Below are positions 1-8,429 of a stretch of 56,052 bases of DNA, piece by piece (position 1 is the stretch's first letter; the number at the start of each line of letters is the position of its first letter). The notes beneath the pieces were generated by a model. It had not been told where the DNA came from and did no database searches. It saw only the letters and a list, made by a program, of their open reading frames with translations. The position numbers were made by a program, and so were the translations under genes. The DNA comes from a virus. The stretch is taken from the IMG/VR virus record IMGVR_UViG_3300005918_000027, positions 1 through 56,052 of that record; one strand, 5' to 3'.

Positions 1-56
1 ATATGCGCGAGGAAATTTATAATCTAAATGCTGATGTAGATAGATTCGTTAACTAG
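1..56 (+). CDS. 3' end of a gene entering from the left (partial)
   Basis: An open frame runs from the window edge to a TAG at 54-56 and gives about 18 residues ending in DVDRFVN. It converges on, and overlaps by eight bases, the minus-strand endonuclease gene that ends at 49. The segment is too short to name. It is listed because it is open to the edge and the neighbouring gene ends exactly here. Confidence 0.35.
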   Translation, partial: MREEIYNLNADVDRFVN

Positions 57-957
57 CTATGGATTGTAACTCTTTTAGTGAGATTGAACATTTATCATTT
101 TTCATCATGTTTTCTTCCCAAGGAATCATTTCTAAATTGGCTATGTTTCCGATTATTTCTGGATTTACATCGTTTCTAAATCCCTCAGCGATAGAATATT
201 TATGGTCAAGATGGTACGCGCCGTCTTCTCCTGCTTTGCCTCTTTTGTCGAAGTTTGATAGTGATTGGAGGTCTTGCTTATTTGTGATGCTTCTGACTTT
301 TTGATGGTATTTTTTAAACTTTGGACGTATAGATTGAAATTCTTTATACGTATAACCAGTTCTAGCGAGGTAAATGTGGTCATGTAACCCACTCTCTTTG
401 TTTTTTGTTTTTGTTTCTCTGAATTTGTCTAAACTTTCCTCTGAAAACAGCCCTCCTCCATTATATGTGTTTTTCAATTCAGTTCTAATAATTCCCTCTT
501 TTTCTAACCAGCCTCTGACGCACCCATATGAAACACCTAAATCAGATGCTACTTCTTTTAGAGACATGCCATCTGTGTATTTTGAAATGATATCAGACTT
601 TAAGTCGGTTCTGCCTTTTTCGTAATCTGAGCTGCTCCTGAGTTTTATTTTTTCTTGCTTCAAAATTTTGGTCACACTCGTTCTTGAACATCCAATTTTA
701 TCTGCGATTTGATAAGATGACATTCCATCGTTATAGTGTTTAATGATTTTTGAGACAGGAAAAGAGTTTGGTCGTTTTTTGCCCGACATAGCTTTTGAAA
801 TGCTTCGAACTTCAAATCCTCGTCGTTTGATAACTTTCGTCACAAGGGTCGCGCTGTAACCAACCAACTTAGAAACTTCTAATGAAGACTTCTTTTGTTG
901 AACATATAATTCTATTATCTGTTTTTCCTCTTCGTGTGTTAATTTTCTCATTTCCAC
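49..957 (-). CDS. HNH-type homing endonuclease with three helix-turn-helix repeats
   Basis: The 302-residue protein has three successive helix-turn-helix-like units in its first ~160 residues (for example SLEVSKLVGYSATLVTKVI, SYQIADKIGCSRTSVTKIL and SLKEVASDLGVSYGCVRGWL). The C-terminus has an HNH-like core, YHLDHKYSIAEGF followed by NLEMIPWEENMMKND. This is the plan of free-standing phage homing endonucleases, in which HTH repeats read the target and the HNH domain nicks or cuts it. It lies beside the gp6 gene and points the same way. The host site cannot be told from the sequence. Confidence is good for the class and low for active homing. Confidence 0.75.
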   Translation of the reverse strand: MEMRKLTHEEEKQIIELYVQQKKSSLEVSKLVGYSATLVTKVIKRRGFEVRSISKAMSGKKRPNSFPVSKIIKHYNDGMSSYQIADKIGCSRTSVTKILKQEKIKLRSSSDYEKGRTDLKSDIISKYTDGMSLKEVASDLGVSYGCVRGWLEKEGIIRTELKNTYNGGGLFSEESLDKFRETKTKNKESGLHDHIYLARTGYTYKEFQSIRPKFKKYHQKVRSITNKQDLQSLSNFDKRGKAGEDGAYHLDHKYSIAEGFRNDVNPEIIGNIANLEMIPWEENMMKNDKCSISLKELQSIAS

Positions 958-1015
958 TTTGTTTGTAGAATGATAATCAACACATGTTCGAATCTAAAGG
1001 TCCTGACAAAGAAAA

Positions 1016-2881
1016 TTAAGAGGCAACACGGATTTTTACGTCCATATTTGGATTCCTGAGCTCAAACATAGCTAAAGAGCTTCCAAAAATGGCGTTGTCC
1101 TGTGGGTTCATAGCTACTCTGTATCCTCCAGTTCCAATGATGTTTTCAATTGCCCCTGTGGATTGAGCATGTAGCGTCTCTGAGTACCCACCTCCTTGCA
1201 TGTTGAAGAAATCAATGTCTACAACGTTTACTACGCCTGGAAGCTCTCTCAACATATCGGTAAGCTGCGATATGTAAATGTTTTGCCCCATTTGCCAATT
1301 GTCTACATCAAAGAATTTTTCGACTTCATCAATAGCGGCTGCTTTAATCTCCCTTGTGTTGAAGTTGTTGTTATCAATGTACAAATCAATGTTCAGTGAA
1401 ATATTTATAACTTTTGCATCGTTTATTTCTACAAAGTCATTTACCATTCTATATTTGGAAAGATAGGTCACGATGTTGCTTTTTATTCTACTGGTGGAAT
1501 TCGCAACAAGCTTCCCTTTTCCATTGATGGAAAGAATGTACATTTTAACTTTGTTATCTGAAACTTTAGAATGCAATCTGAATGGAACTCCAAACTTTCC
1601 ATCCATCTGGTATGCTCTAGATGTGTAATCACCTATGGTTACACATCTTTCTTGTGCAGCATGGTTAGCTGAGATGTTATATTTTATCTCTTCAGTAGAC
1701 GGCAGGCCTTTACCTCCAATCCCAGGAATAGGGTTGTTTGACTTGGTAGATGCAACTACTTCCGCGTTCGTAGCTTCACTTACCCCGTTTATTACTGATT
1801 CTATATTTGCGACAGAAGTAAGAGTTGAGGCTCCTACGTTTGAAAGCTGCCCTCCTCCTACTCGATATTGAACATAAACAGTTGCGCTCTGAGGAATTTT
1901 ATTTCCAAGAGCAGTGTTGTCTAAAATGTCTGAGACATTTAAGTTTGAATTATCCTGACATACGTCTTCTCCAGAAAGAGCGTTAATGTAAGTAGTGTAT
2001 GCAGCATAGTCTTCATCTCCTCCGCCAAAAGTAATTCGGCAACTTCCATCCGCTAGAAATTCTTTTTCAAATCGTTTAGGGACATCTTTCCAATAGCCTA
2101 TTTGAATTCCATTTACCTGAGAGAAATTATCGTTCTCCATGAATATTTGAGAGGTTGGCAAAAAGTCTACCTCATAGTATTTCATTGTGTCGTCGTTCCA
2201 CTCTGAGTAAGTAGGTATCTTGTTGACACCTGCCGATGTGTATACGATAATTGAAATTATTTCCAGCACATTTTTTTCAGGAAGTTCAATCTGGTAAAAA
2301 GGAACGCCCCCATCGGTTGTAACATCTTGCCTAAATGTCTTTGTTACTCCAGCGCGAATCTCTTCTCTTTTGACAATTCTATATTTTAGGAGGTCTTGGT
2401 TTGCGTTGAGAACTGGTTGAATAGTTCTGTTTGCTATTCCATTATCAGAAAAATCACTTGAAAAATCAATGTCATTGAGGGTTTCAAATATTTGACCAGC
2501 CCCTTTTACCTGCATACCCCTTCTGTATAACGGTAGATAAGTTATGCTTGGCCCAGTAGAGGTAGCGGGAACATCTATTATAACGTCAATCAGCGACACA
2601 GCTGGGCGAACGCCAGGCACTTTATACCCTTTTGTTTTAGCAAGGCGATAAACGGAGACTCTTTCTTGAACTCCATCCAAAAATAATTCATTAAACTTTT
2701 TGTCAGCAACATAGCTAAGCAAGTCGCCAACATAAGCATTTAGCTCAAGCATGGCCATTCCAGGTGACGCGACATTAAAATCTTGCCATTGGTCAGGAAA
2801 GTATGCTTTTAAATACTTTATTAGGTCCTGTTTTATTGTTTGAAAATCTCTGCTGAGATAGTTTACTTGAATTTGTCTCAT
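1016..2881 (-). CDS. 6: baseplate wedge subunit, T4 gp6-like
   Basis: This 621-residue protein begins with a gp6/baseplate-J-like N-terminus: NYLSRDFQTIKQDLIKYL, then FNVASPGMAMLELNAYVGD and an ELFLDG segment by residue ~70. In T4, gp6 forms the wedge ring that ties the baseplate arms together. T4 gp6 is about 660 residues, so the length fits. Its start overlaps the stop of the gp25-like gene by ATGA, so the two wedge genes are translationally coupled. Mid-to-C-terminal segments such as VSDNKVKMYILSINGKGKL fit later domains of the family. The assignment rests on the N-terminal block and the gp25 neighbour. Confidence 0.88.
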   Translation of the reverse strand: MRQIQVNYLSRDFQTIKQDLIKYLKAYFPDQWQDFNVASPGMAMLELNAYVGDLLSYVADKKFNELFLDGVQERVSVYRLAKTKGYKVPGVRPAVSLIDVIIDVPATSTGPSITYLPLYRRGMQVKGAGQIFETLNDIDFSSDFSDNGIANRTIQPVLNANQDLLKYRIVKREEIRAGVTKTFRQDVTTDGGVPFYQIELPEKNVLEIISIIVYTSAGVNKIPTYSEWNDDTMKYYEVDFLPTSQIFMENDNFSQVNGIQIGYWKDVPKRFEKEFLADGSCRITFGGGDEDYAAYTTYINALSGEDVCQDNSNLNVSDILDNTALGNKIPQSATVYVQYRVGGGQLSNVGASTLTSVANIESVINGVSEATNAEVVASTKSNNPIPGIGGKGLPSTEEIKYNISANHAAQERCVTIGDYTSRAYQMDGKFGVPFRLHSKVSDNKVKMYILSINGKGKLVANSTSRIKSNIVTYLSKYRMVNDFVEINDAKVINISLNIDLYIDNNNFNTREIKAAAIDEVEKFFDVDNWQMGQNIYISQLTDMLRELPGVVNVVDIDFFNMQGGGYSETLHAQSTGAIENIIGTGGYRVAMNPQDNAIFGSSLAMFELRNPNMDVKIRVAS

Positions 2882-3264
2882 TGTCCGTCATCAAAATTTA
2901 CTGTAATTGATACATCGTCTTTTAAACCCCCTAATTCTGGGATTTTATAAATAACATCCACAGTCAATGTATAGCTCTCTTCATTAAAACTGTAGTTGAT
3001 AGTACTTATGCTTATGTTTGGAATAAATTCGATAATTTTATCAGTAAGTTCCTTGTTTAATTCCGATTGAGCCCTTGAGTCCCACGGCTCGAATATATAA
3101 TCATACAGAGGTGAGTACAAGCGGTTGTTCATTACGCGCTGACCTCTCTTGGTGGTCAACAGCGAAATTAAATTCGTGCGTATAGCATCTGCATCTGTTT
3201 TTGTAGTAGAAAACATGCCCCCTTGGCTGGTTTGTTGGAAAGGAAATCGAACTCCGATATACAT
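2878..3264 (-). CDS. 25: baseplate wedge protein, gp25/GPW-like
   Basis: This 128-residue protein matches the gp25/GpW lysozyme-like wedge family in length (T4 gp25 is 132 residues) and in its signature region TNLISLLTTKRGQRVMNNRL followed by a conserved F-E-P-W segment. It ends in a beta-rich stretch. In T4 it joins the baseplate wedge with gp6 and gp53. It is the first gene of a minus-strand pair with gp6 (ATGA overlap). A late-promoter-like octamer lies 17 nt upstream of its ATG. Confidence 0.88.
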   Translation of the reverse strand: MYIGVRFPFQQTSQGGMFSTTKTDADAIRTNLISLLTTKRGQRVMNNRLYSPLYDYIFEPWDSRAQSELNKELTDKIIEFIPNISISTINYSFNEESYTLTVDVIYKIPELGGLKDDVSITVNFDDGQ

Positions 3265-3281
3265 CTGTAATACAGTTTCTC

Positions 3282-3289
3282 ATAAATAG
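3282..3289 (-). promoter_or_regulatory. late-promoter-like octamer before gp25
   Basis: Read on the minus strand this is CTATTTAT, 17 nt before the gp25 ATG. The same octamer recurs before several other virion genes in the window. Its likely reader is the gp55-like sigma factor encoded at 12145-13011. Confidence 0.55.
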
Positions 3290-3312
3290 AGGCGGGAAAA
3301 AAAGACCGCTAT

Positions 3313-3320
3313 CTATTTAT
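3313..3320 (+). promoter_or_regulatory. late-promoter-like octamer before the 3338 leader
   Basis: The octamer CTATTTAT lies 17 nt before an ATG at 3338, the same spacing as at gp25 and gp21. It is divergent from the gp25 promoter copy. It probably drove the tail gene that now starts at 4470, before an endonuclease gene was inserted between them. Confidence 0.55.
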
Positions 3321-3337
3321 TTAAAAAGCACACGTAG

Positions 3338-3358
3338 ATGTCAATTTTCAAGATATGA
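3338..3358 (+). other. six-codon remnant of the original start of the 4470 tail gene
   Basis: The ATG at 3338 reads M-S-I-F-K-I and then TGA. The downstream tail gene begins M-S-T-Y-K-I. The ATG sits at the usual distance from the promoter octamer, and its TGA overlaps the ATG of the endonuclease gene (ATGA). The simplest reading is that the endonuclease gene was inserted after codon 6 and supplied a slightly different copy of the first six codons at its far end. The short peptide may now act only as a leader that couples translation. Confidence 0.6.
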
Positions 3359-4473
3359 GGCGATTAACAACAATAGAGTTTATACAAAAATCTACAATGA
3401 TGAATAATTGTAGATATTCTTACAGTAATGTCATTTATAAAAATGCTAGAACAAATGTTGTAATAACTTGCATTAAACATGGTAATTTTTCTCAAAACCC
3501 CAGCGTTCATCTACATCAAAAAAGTGGGTGTCCTAAATGCAAATCTTATGCCAATGGCGTTTTAAAAAAATCAAACACTCACGATTTCACTGAAAAATCC
3601 ATAATTGTACATGGGGCTACATATGATTATTCTTTAGTTGAGTATGAAAATAATCAAAAAAAGGTAAAAATTATATGTAGTTCACACGGAGAGTTTAGCC
3701 AAACCCCAGCCAATCATTTATTTGGCAGCGGATGTAAACAGTGCGCCGATTGCAAATCGTCCAAAGCTCTAGTTTTGGGTCTTAAATCTTTTTCAGATAA
3801 AGCAAAAATGACTCATGGAGATAAATATAACTACTCCAGCGTTAACTACATTAATACAGCTACAAAAGTAAAAATTATATGCAGTTCACACGGAGAATTT
3901 AGTCAAACTCCAAATTCTCACCTTCAAGGAAATGGTTGCCCTCGGTGCTCAGGAAAAGCTAAGTACAACAAAAAAAAATTTCTTTTAAGAGCTATGGAAG
4001 TACATGGAAATCGTTATAAGTATACTGCCATAGGAAAAAATATTACCAATCGCACAAAAATTAATATCGACTGCTTAAAGCATGGAATTTTTGAGCAGTC
4101 GATTGATGCTCACATAAATAAAAAACAAGGATGCCCTGTATGTAATACATCGAAAGGAGAGCTATTAATACAAGAATATCTAACCCTTAGAAAAATAAAG
4201 TTTTTTCCTCAAAAAACTTTTAATGATTGCATTAACCCAAAAACTGGAAAAAAACTTTATTTTGACTTCTATGTTGACGAGTTAAATACATGCATAGAAT
4301 ACGATGGCGAACAACATGAGAAATCTATTGCACATTGGGGAGGGGAAAGAGGTTTTACTAAAAGGAAAGAACTTGATTCTATTAAAAATGATTACTGTGT
4401 AAAAAATGACATATCCTTGATTAGAATCAGGTTTGACGAAAAAATAAACTTAAAGCTTAACAACTTGCTATGA
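3355..4473 (+). CDS. homing endonuclease, zinc-ribbon repeats plus EDxHD/Vsr-like nuclease
   Basis: The 372-residue protein has four copies of a zinc-ribbon-like unit with the pattern C-x2-HG-x-F-x-Q plus GCP-x-C (residues ~20-265). A restriction-like fold follows: KLYFDFYVDE, CIEYDGEQH and a late ISLIRIRFDE. This is the layout of phage Vsr-like/EDxHD homing endonucleases. The gene sits between a leader remnant and the 4470 tail gene and overlaps both by ATGA, so it rides in the tail transcript without breaking it. Intact cysteines and catalytic acidic residues suggest it could be active. Confidence 0.78.
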   Translation: MRRLTTIEFIQKSTMMNNCRYSYSNVIYKNARTNVVITCIKHGNFSQNPSVHLHQKSGCPKCKSYANGVLKKSNTHDFTEKSIIVHGATYDYSLVEYENNQKKVKIICSSHGEFSQTPANHLFGSGCKQCADCKSSKALVLGLKSFSDKAKMTHGDKYNYSSVNYINTATKVKIICSSHGEFSQTPNSHLQGNGCPRCSGKAKYNKKKFLLRAMEVHGNRYKYTAIGKNITNRTKINIDCLKHGIFEQSIDAHINKKQGCPVCNTSKGELLIQEYLTLRKIKFFPQKTFNDCINPKTGKKLYFDFYVDELNTCIEYDGEQHEKSIAHWGGERGFTKRKELDSIKNDYCVKNDISLIRIRFDEKINLKLNNLL

Positions 4474-5891
4474 GCACTTATAAAATATACCCCTCGAAAG
4501 GTAATACGATAGCATCGGGAGCTTTCGCCAACTTCAATTCCAGTCAAAATGCTGTGACGGACTTGTTTTATGGTGGAGGTGTTGAAACCTCTGTTAATCT
4601 TAGGAACGCATTCTCTAGATTTCTTGTCCAGTTTGACTTAGCTGGCTTGACCTCAAAGATTGCAAACAGAGAGATTATGTCTGGGTCAGTGATATCTTAT
4701 AGACTTAGAATGAAGAACTCCATCCCTGCAGAAAGACTTCTGGAGAAGAATTGGGAGTTTGATAAGCTACAGCGACAGATAGCTGCTTCTTTTGATTTGC
4801 AAGTATTCCCTGTGAACAAAGCTTGGGACGAAGGTCGCGGGTATGATTTGGTTAAAGAGGATTATCTTGTGAAACAAAAAGGAAATCTCCTTATTTCGGG
4901 GTACTCGAACTGGAATTCGGCTTCTATCGCAACTGCGTGGGATGCTGCTGGGGTTTACACTAATCCATCTGCTTCCACGACAAGCTACGGAGAACAACAC
5001 TTTGCTATTGGAAACGAAGATTTAAACATCGATGTAACCGACATTGTTGCTGACTGGTTGTCTGGTGGTTCCGCAAACTATGGAATGATGGTTGCGTACC
5101 GACGAGATTATGAGGCTTTAAGTAGCGATACTCGAACGATTGCATCTTTCTTTACCCATAAGACCAATTCAGCATTTAAACCCTATATAGAGGTCTTATA
5201 TGACCAAACTATAAAAGATGACCGAAATCAAGTCACCAACAACAGAGCTTCAAGATTGTTTTTGTACACATTCTCTGGGAATACTCCTGCTAATTATTCG
5301 ACAGCGAGCACAGTAAACATTTTAAACTCCGCTGGGTCTGCTGTTCACTCTGGATTGGTTCCAACTCAATTAGAGAAAGGCGTATATTACATCGATGTGT
5401 TTATGAGCGGTACAACTCGTGGTCAACAATATAGAGATGTTTGGCAAGGCGTTTCTTTTAACACTGTATACGATACTCAAGATATCACTCAATACTTTAC
5501 GATTCAAGACAACTACTACACTGGGACACAGTTCCAGCCAGCTATAAATGATTACGTTCTTGATATTTACGGACTTCCAGAGGGCGGGATTGTTTATACA
5601 GACCAGCAGATTAGAGTTTACTGTAACATGCGAGCTGCATATTCGACTCAGCCTCCAAAAAATAATTACTCAATCAAATACAGATTGTACATGAACAATC
5701 AGATAGAGGCAGTTGGGTGGACCGAAGTGAATCAAGCAGTTATTAACAAGAAGAAACTAAACTATCTTACGTTGGACACAAGCTGGCTGCTTCATAATCA
5801 AACATATCAATTGCAGTTTCAAATAGAGGAGTGGGGCACCTCAAGAGTTTATCCTAAGACTATTGATTTCAAAGTGCAAAGACCTTTCTAA
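4470..5891 (+). CDS. virion tail/baseplate protein with DNRLRE-like beta domain
   Basis: This 473-residue beta-rich protein opens with YPSKGNTIASGAFANFNSSQ and includes RFLVQFDLAG, NIDVTDIVADWLSGG and KPYIEVLY. That order resembles DNRLRE-type carbohydrate-binding beta-sandwich modules. There are no signal peptide or membrane segments. It is encoded between wedge genes and a protease-like gene and is probably a structural tail or fibre-associated protein, possibly contacting host glycans. The ATG at 4470 overlaps the endonuclease TGA. The DNRLRE resemblance is by eye. Confidence 0.55.
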   Translation: MSTYKIYPSKGNTIASGAFANFNSSQNAVTDLFYGGGVETSVNLRNAFSRFLVQFDLAGLTSKIANREIMSGSVISYRLRMKNSIPAERLLEKNWEFDKLQRQIAASFDLQVFPVNKAWDEGRGYDLVKEDYLVKQKGNLLISGYSNWNSASIATAWDAAGVYTNPSASTTSYGEQHFAIGNEDLNIDVTDIVADWLSGGSANYGMMVAYRRDYEALSSDTRTIASFFTHKTNSAFKPYIEVLYDQTIKDDRNQVTNNRASRLFLYTFSGNTPANYSTASTVNILNSAGSAVHSGLVPTQLEKGVYYIDVFMSGTTRGQQYRDVWQGVSFNTVYDTQDITQYFTIQDNYYTGTQFQPAINDYVLDIYGLPEGGIVYTDQQIRVYCNMRAAYSTQPPKNNYSIKYRLYMNNQIEAVGWTEVNQAVINKKKLNYLTLDTSWLLHNQTYQLQFQIEEWGTSRVYPKTIDFKVQRPF

Positions 5892-6811
5892 TGCAAAATC
5901 AAATTATAGATGAGGGATTGTCGGAAGAAAAAGGCCTAAACGAACTGACCAGCGGCGTGTTGGTGGCTCTAGGTAATCAAATTGCTCAGGAGATTAATCA
6001 AAACAAAGGGCACTTGGACTTAGGAACATATGGTCTCGTTCATACAGGCGGTATATCTCAAAAGTATCAAGAGAAATTAGGTCCAAAAGTTAATTCATTT
6101 TGGGAACAGCTGGACCTGCTGGTGTCAATTGTAAGAAGTAACGCAACTGGTTCGGCCCAATACATACACTCACCTAAAGCTGATGGCACATATAATTACG
6201 GTGCAACAAAGCGTATTGAGCTATTTGTGTCCCCAGAAGACATGCAAGAACTGGCAGATAAAGTGATTGAGTATAAAGATGAAGTCACAGGAATTGATGT
6301 ATATTTCAAGCTGTACTACTTGTTCCATAGTTTATTGCTGCATGAATTACGTCATGCGTTTGATGACATGCGTACCGATGGAATGATATTTAAGAATAAA
6401 AAAACTATAAGGTTCCAAGATAAGCACGGCCACATGAATACTGAGCCAACAAGTGATGAAGACCCAGAAGTATTCAAAAAACAAAGAGGAAAAGCTTACC
6501 TTCAGCAACCTCACGAAATATGGGCTAGAGCATCTCAGGCAATGCATAATCTAAGATACACAGTTGGCACAGCCGAGTTTGATGAGACCATTAGAATGAT
6601 TCCTTTAAAGCTTGTGGTGACACAATTCAGGACTAACTTTAAATGGTGGAATAATATTTCTGATAAAGCAAAAAGAAGACTTGTTAAAGCAGTTGCAAAT
6701 CAGTGGAACGAAGTGGATATTGATTTAAAGCAAAAGAATGCATCAAACAGCGTGGAGCTCGCTGAGCTACGCCGTTACATCAGAAGTGTCGTGGCTGAGG
6801 TGGTCAGCTAA
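5891..6811 (+). CDS. putative zinc metallopeptidase (HExxH) of the tail region
   Basis: The 306-residue protein carries a zincin motif, HELRH, at about residue 153 (LLLHELRHAFDDMRTDGM). A downstream acidic candidate for the third zinc ligand is in QQPHEIWARASQ. It starts by TAATG overlap with the DNRLRE-like tail gene, so it is probably made with it. It could cleave a virion or host protein or help penetrate the envelope; no substrate is evident. Its 3' end overlaps the convergent methyltransferase gene by 45 bases. The HExxH is clear, but the family was not recognised. Confidence 0.5.
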   Translation: MQNQIIDEGLSEEKGLNELTSGVLVALGNQIAQEINQNKGHLDLGTYGLVHTGGISQKYQEKLGPKVNSFWEQLDLLVSIVRSNATGSAQYIHSPKADGTYNYGATKRIELFVSPEDMQELADKVIEYKDEVTGIDVYFKLYYLFHSLLLHELRHAFDDMRTDGMIFKNKKTIRFQDKHGHMNTEPTSDEDPEVFKKQRGKAYLQQPHEIWARASQAMHNLRYTVGTAEFDETIRMIPLKLVVTQFRTNFKWWNNISDKAKRRLVKAVANQWNEVDIDLKQKNASNSVELAELRRYIRSVVAEVVS

Positions 6812-7540
6812 TCGCTTTGTTGCGATTTCGAAATTCTCTTCATCTTTTTCTATTGCAATAAATCTCCTGCTTTCTTTTAAAGATGCTATTGGAGTTGTTC
6901 CAGAGCCCACGCAATTATCCAAAATGAGCTCTCCTGGGTTAGAGTAAGTTCGAATCATGTACCTCACAAGCTCTTCTGGCTTTTGTGTGGATATAAACCT
7001 TTGCTCTGCTCCTGAGTTGTCGTTGTTGACAGTGACCCACTCCTGGACGCTCGTTGGGTATCTATCTGTTTGTCCGCCTCCTTGTATGCCTTTCTTGGTC
7101 TTTCCGTATGTGGTTCCATCGGAAGTGTGCTTCGTGAATGAATTAACAGGCTTGTGTCCTGTTGTTTTCTGAGGATTGTAGGTGCATGGCTTCTTGTAAA
7201 AAACAAGAACGTTCTCATGTTTTTTAAGAGGCTGGTGTTTTGCGTTCAAAAAGTTAGAGGACCTGTTTTTAACCCAAATCCATTCATACTTTAACCATTT
7301 GATGTTGGATACTCCAAGAATTTTGTCGAAAGGGGTTGATGCTGTTAGCACATATGCACAGTTCTCTTTTCCAATGCGCTTGTACTCTTTCCACAAAAGC
7401 TCTAGGTCAATGGGTGAATCCCATTTGTTTTTAGTCTGGTTGTAAGGTAAATCACAAAAGACCATGTCCACTGAGTCTTTTGGAATAAGTTTCATCACCT
7501 CAAGGCAATCACCGAAATGAATAGTGTTTTCGTTCAGCAT
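6767..7540 (-). CDS. DNA (adenine or N4-cytosine) methyltransferase, beta class
   Basis: The 257-residue protein has the catalytic motif IV as DLPY (residues 30-33; DPPY in most relatives). Near the C-terminus is the SAM-binding motif LDNCVGSGTT followed by FIAIEKDEENFEIA. Motif IV before motif I marks the beta class of amino-methyltransferases. It probably methylates phage DNA against host restriction. The ATG at 7540 is preferred: it falls just after the upstream gene stops at 7548, whereas the ATG at 7573 would overlap that gene. The last 45 bases overlap the convergent metallopeptidase gene. Confidence 0.82.
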   Translation of the reverse strand: MLNENTIHFGDCLEVMKLIPKDSVDMVFCDLPYNQTKNKWDSPIDLELLWKEYKRIGKENCAYVLTASTPFDKILGVSNIKWLKYEWIWVKNRSSNFLNAKHQPLKKHENVLVFYKKPCTYNPQKTTGHKPVNSFTKHTSDGTTYGKTKKGIQGGGQTDRYPTSVQEWVTVNNDNSGAEQRFISTQKPEELVRYMIRTYSNPGELILDNCVGSGTTPIASLKESRRFIAIEKDEENFEIATKRLADHLSHDTSDVTA

Positions 7541-7547
7541 ATTTGTC

Positions 7548-8078
7548 TTATAGGGCTCTCCCTCTTTCTTCAATAGGAATTGCTTGGTTTACTTCATTAT
7601 AAATCAGTCGAGCCAATTCGTAGATTGCAAAGTAGCGTGCCTGGCTAATGCTTTGCTCTACATCTTCCGTCAACTGAACCACTCTTGTGTAAGTCCTCAA
7701 ACTGCTTACTGCGGAAATAACTACACAGTTTGTTTTTTTGTTGACCTCTGATATGAAAACGCTATAGCTTGAGCCATATTTCAGTCTACTTTTTTTAGCT
7801 ATTTTTTCGGCAGCAAGGTCGGTACATAAAGATGTTTGGATGTTTACTTCGTGAAGTTTAAAAAAAGAACGAATCATAGCAGGCCTTGGGGAGGTAATTC
7901 CACATTTATATCCAATTTCTATATTTTGAGACAACTCTGACAAAGCAGTTCCAACCGTCCCCATTGTATATATTTCGACAGTGGTAATGGTAATTTTATG
8001 TTCTTCAATAGATTCAGCAATAATGCCTAAGAGTTCTTTTTTGCTGTAGCTATTTATAGCCGTTTTTTTCCAAATCAT
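7548..8078 (-). CDS. CinA C-terminal (PncC nicotinamide-nucleotide amidase)-like protein, divergent
   Basis: The 176-residue protein follows the CinA_C/PncC pattern: an N-terminal helix, ITITTVEIYTMG where PncC has the TxAESCTGG catalytic strand, then MIRSFFKLHEV, DLAAEKIAKKSRLKYG and YSVFISEV. Authentic members deamidate NMN in pyridine-nucleotide recycling. Here the SC and GG of the catalytic signature are replaced, so activity is doubtful. It overlaps the zinc-ribbon gene upstream by 29 bases and is followed by the methyltransferase. The fold assignment is by pattern only. Confidence 0.45.
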   Translation of the reverse strand: MIWKKTAINSYSKKELLGIIAESIEEHKITITTVEIYTMGTVGTALSELSQNIEIGYKCGITSPRPAMIRSFFKLHEVNIQTSLCTDLAAEKIAKKSRLKYGSSYSVFISEVNKKTNCVVISAVSSLRTYTRVVQLTEDVEQSISQARYFAIYELARLIYNEVNQAIPIEERGRAL

Positions 8079-8307
8079 TTACACTGGGATAACGTAATTC
8101 TTTATTGCACACTTGGCACACTACTTTAAGCTCTGACGAACCCTTGTTTGACGAAACAAACTTTAACTCATCTTTTGGGTGTTCACAAAAGTTTTGAACC
8201 TCTTGCAGCTCTTGCTCTTGTTTTAAGATTCCGCTCTGCAGTTTCTTAGCTTTCCCTTTTAAGATTGTTTCTGCTTCTGTCAAATTGCGTTTTTTATTAT
8301 CAGCCAT
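8050..8307 (-). CDS. small zinc-ribbon protein
   Basis: This 85-residue protein has an N-terminal basic coiled-coil half and a C-terminal zinc-binding pattern, C-E-H ... C-Q-V-C. It starts 23 nt after a late-promoter-like octamer (8331-8338, minus strand) and overlaps the CinA-like gene. The function is unknown. Confidence 0.6.
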   Translation of the reverse strand: MADNKKRNLTEAETILKGKAKKLQSGILKQEQELQEVQNFCEHPKDELKFVSSNKGSSELKVVCQVCNKELRYPSVNDLEKNGYK

Positions 8308-8330
8308 TTAGTAGAACTATTGGTGCTCTA

Positions 8331-8338
8331 ATAAATAA
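8331..8338 (-). promoter_or_regulatory. late-promoter-like octamer before the 8307 gene
   Basis: The minus strand reads TTATTTAT, 23 nt before the ATG at 8307. It matches the octamer seen before other virion genes. Confidence 0.45.
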
Positions 8339-8429
8339 CAGGCCTAGCGTTGTTTGTGCACCGTTTTCAAAACGTGCGATTATAAGCTATATTACAATTA
8401 TAATATCGAATTCGCAAGAAATCTTTAAT

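Noticed and set aside
7541-7573. Longer start for the methyltransferase (ATG at 7573)
   Set aside because: It overlaps the upstream gene by 26 bases and adds residues not seen in the family; the ATG at 7540 follows that gene directly.
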